A stretch of DNA of 64,000 nt, taken from Nonlabens ulvanivorans (GTDB lineage Bacteria > Bacteroidota > Bacteroidia > Flavobacteriales > Flavobacteriaceae). Every line of letters begins with the position of its first letter. The first letter of the stretch is position 1. The stretch is from the NCBI RefSeq assembly GCF_000755285.1, contig NZ_BBMK01000004.1:62001-126000 (forward strand), in the 5' to 3' direction. The notes under the pieces are model-generated. The model made no database searches, was not told where the DNA came from, and worked only from the letters and a program-made list of their open reading frames with translations. The position numbers and the translations under genes are program-made. Shown one piece after another: positions 62,549-64,000 of this stretch.

Positions 62549-63153
62549 ATGGCAGAAATTTTAACCGCTATATTTTTCTTATTTGCAGTAATAGATCCTA
62601 TAGGTACTGTACCTGTTTATTTAGAAGCTACTAAAGAATTTGATAAACTTCATAAACGCAAAGTGGCCATAAGAGCGTCTGTTGTAGCATTTTTGATATT
62701 GCTATTTTTTATAGTTATAGGTCAAATCATTCTAGAAGGAATGGAAATAACGCTAGATGCTTTTCAAATATCTGGTGGTGTTATTTTATTTCTATTTGCA
62801 CTTACGATGATATTTGGTGGTGGAAAACCTGAGGATGAAAAAAGCCATATCTCTGACTATAAACATGTTACCATTTTTCCGGTTGCGATTCCATCTATTG
62901 CCTCACCAGGTGCAATTCTAGCAGTTGTACTTCTTACTGATAATCATATCTATCTATAGAGCAACAAGCGTTTACTACTCTATTGGTACTTTTAGTAATA
63001 GGTATAACGTGCGTCACTTTATTACTTGCAAATAATATTCAAAAAGCAATAGGTAGTTATGGTATTACCGTAATTAGTAAGGTTATGGGATTAATACTAG
63101 CTGCTTATGCAGTACAAAGTATATTATCTGGTATTGCAGACTATTTTAAGTAA
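62549..63153 (+). CDS. MarC-family membrane protein (frameshift)
   Basis: The reconstruction has 201 residues, the usual length for MarC. It starts EILTAIFFLFAVIDPIGTVPVYLEA, the family's signature (part shown), and has six hydrophobic helices. One T is missing near 62950-62956: the restored frame reads DNHIYSIEQQAFTTLLVL and ends GIADYFK at 63153. The role is unknown in spite of the name (it is not a drug pump). Its stop overlaps the next ATG (TAATG). Confidence 0.85.
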
Positions 63154-63461
63154 TGCAGACATTTATACATTACTTTTTACATTTTGTAGCACCATTAGGG
63201 ATAGCACTATTGTTCTTTAATAAAGATTGGAAAGCTACGTATATACTATTTCTGTTGACGATGCTAGTAGATTTAGATCATCTACTCGCCTCTCCGATTT
63301 TTCAAGCTAACCGCTGTAGTATTCATTTTCATCCGTTACATACCTATTATGCAATGATTGTTTACGTAATAATGTTATTCTTTAAAAAACCAATTCGTAT
63401 TTTAGGTATTGGATTGCTATTCCACATCTTGACTGACTATGTGGATTGTTTGATGATGTAA
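63153..63461 (+). CDS. DUF6122 family membrane protein
   Basis: The 102-residue protein has three to four hydrophobic segments and the motif VDLDHLLASPIFQANRCSIHFHPLHTYYA (part), matching DUF6122. The His and Asp residues beside membrane helices are reminiscent of metal-dependent hydrolases such as YdjM-type proteins; this is speculation. Its ATG overlaps the marC stop, so both are probably co-translated. Confidence 0.75.
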   Translation: MQTFIHYFLHFVAPLGIALLFFNKDWKATYILFLLTMLVDLDHLLASPIFQANRCSIHFHPLHTYYAMIVYVIMLFFKKPIRILGIGLLFHILTDYVDCLMM

Positions 63462-63473
63462 AAGAATTTATAA

Positions 63474-63893
63474 ATGGATTTAATAGGAAAATGGAAGGGT
63501 TACTATCAATTTGGTGAAGGTTATGCTTTGCCTCATTTTGGCGAACGAGTAGGAATCGTGGTAAGTTTGAATGGAAGTAATATTAGTTTTACTGGTATTA
63601 TGGAAGAAAATGAATCTGAGTTTGCAGTTCCTTTAAGGTCTAAGATTAAAGGTTTTTCTGAAAATGGTGTGCTCTCTTTTGTGAAAACCTATCCTAAATA
63701 TCCTAGAATAAAGGAACAAGGAAATTCAGAAATAGTTTTTGAAAATGGAATACTCGAGGTTGAACACCTAGGATTTGTTGATGAAAAATTTAATACAATG
63801 TATGGTGGCTGGTCATTAAGAGAAGAGTTTGAAATAGATGGCCATATTGAAGAAGATATACTTTATGGTACTTGGTTATTGAAAAAAATATAA
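63474..63893 (+). CDS. Hypothetical protein with beta-rich fold
   Basis: The 139-residue protein starts MDLIGKWKGYYQFGEGYALP, a strand with a Trp and aromatic residues. Several further strands follow with the pattern Y-Y-x-F-G and SFTGIMEENESEFAVP. No signal peptide, no recognised family. It sits 12 bases after the DUF6122 stop and probably belongs to the same operon. Confidence 0.5.
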   Translation: MDLIGKWKGYYQFGEGYALPHFGERVGIVVSLNGSNISFTGIMEENESEFAVPLRSKIKGFSENGVLSFVKTYPKYPRIKEQGNSEIVFENGILEVEHLGFVDEKFNTMYGGWSLREEFEIDGHIEEDILYGTWLLKKI

Positions 63894-63897
63894 CCCG

Positions 63898-64000
63898 ATG
63901 AATAATTATATATACCTAACACCTATTTACTTTAGCCTTCTGTTTTTAATAAGCTGTAAGAATCATTATAATGATATGATTCATTGGGCAGACCAGTTAG
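63898..64000 (+). CDS. Lipoprotein, 3' truncated by window edge
   Basis: The first 34 codons encode a signal peptide with a lipobox (FLISCKN) and a start of a mature domain (HYNDMIHWADQL). The ATG at 63898 lies four bases after the previous stop. Nothing more can be said within the window. Confidence 0.55.
   Translation, partial: MNNYIYLTPIYFSLLFLISCKNHYNDMIHWADQL

Noticed and set aside
2638-62956. Programmed frameshifting as explanation of the broken genes
   Set aside because: Sites have no common slippery sequence or downstream structure and are spread over unrelated families; random indels fit better.
1-64000. CRISPR arrays, tRNA or rRNA genes
   Set aside because: No regularly spaced direct repeats and no T-loop/acceptor patterns outside coding regions were found by eye.

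Overview
The window reads as a chromosome segment of a marine-type Flavobacteriaceae bacterium (phylum Bacteroidota; Nonlabens or Dokdonia is my guess, made without any database search). The grounds are: low GC; the TAnnTTTG -7 promoter element ahead of many genes; few Shine-Dalgarno sequences; type IX secretion (T9SS) parts, namely PorP/SprF, gliding-type C-terminal sorting domains and an OmpA/PD40 protein; flavobacterial families such as DUF4494, DUF4251, DUF6090, DUF6122 and DUF5916; and a genome-type palindrome, CGCTTTCGCGAAAGCG, in twelve perfect or near copies. I saw no rRNA, tRNA, IS element or CRISPR array.

Layout. 1-6.7 kb: end of lpxD, an outer-membrane barrel, a J/KTSC protein, a large SDR, an EamA exporter, a PepSY-like protein and a GAF histidine kinase. 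6.7-9.6 kb: a decayed tail of a DUF5916 gene, then an intact DUF5916 paralogue. 9.7-14 kb: GT9 glycosyltransferase, PepSY-TM protein, NAPE-PLD-like hydrolase and a DbpA-like helicase. 14-20 kb: tandem cold-shock genes, a lipoprotein, zinc ribbons, DoxX-like proteins, a desaturase and a Crp/Fnr regulator. 20-25 kb: MscS, DUF4494, a thioredoxin-fold protein, a candidate structured RNA and ThiE-like. 25.5-31.3 kb: an AT-rich accessory island with a divergent pair, a CHAT-family protease and a 1254-residue protein with a PD-(D/E)XK-like N-terminus fused to a P-loop NTPase. This is the best candidate for an undescribed, probably antiphage, system. 31.7-34.4 kb: DUF6090, DUF4251 and a membrane protein. 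34.7-44.3 kb: T9SS/gliding locus. 44.5-46.6 kb: ribosome hibernation factor, ArsC-fold protein, TerC. 46.7-53.1 kb: a tightly packed minus-strand biosynthetic operon (ACP, KAS, dehydratase, FabL/FabI-like SDR, type III PKS, methyltransferase, FAD oxidoreductase). 53.4-64 kb: fused 2-oxoacid dehydrogenase E1, 2OG oxygenase, SUI1, M16 peptidase, fumarase, MarC and small proteins.

How the genes work together. In the biosynthetic operon the ACP, KAS, dehydratase and reductase could build an acyl starter. The type III PKS would extend and cyclise it, and the methyltransferase and flavoprotein would tailor it. In the T9SS locus a 1560-residue adhesin, an SprF-like partner and an OmpA protein sit in one operon, the usual SprB-type secretion and anchoring arrangement. 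In the island, CHAT and NTPase face away from a 118-bp intergenic region and may be an effector/sensor pair.

Sequence-quality caveat. At least fifteen single-base frameshifts, most of them at homopolymers, and one in-frame stop break otherwise conserved genes. In addition, fourteen G7/C7 tracts, all exactly seven long, insert an extra Gly or Pro into conserved motifs (for example WGAQTQRS of fumarase). I treat these as probable sequencing or assembly errors and give gene coordinates across the breaks.
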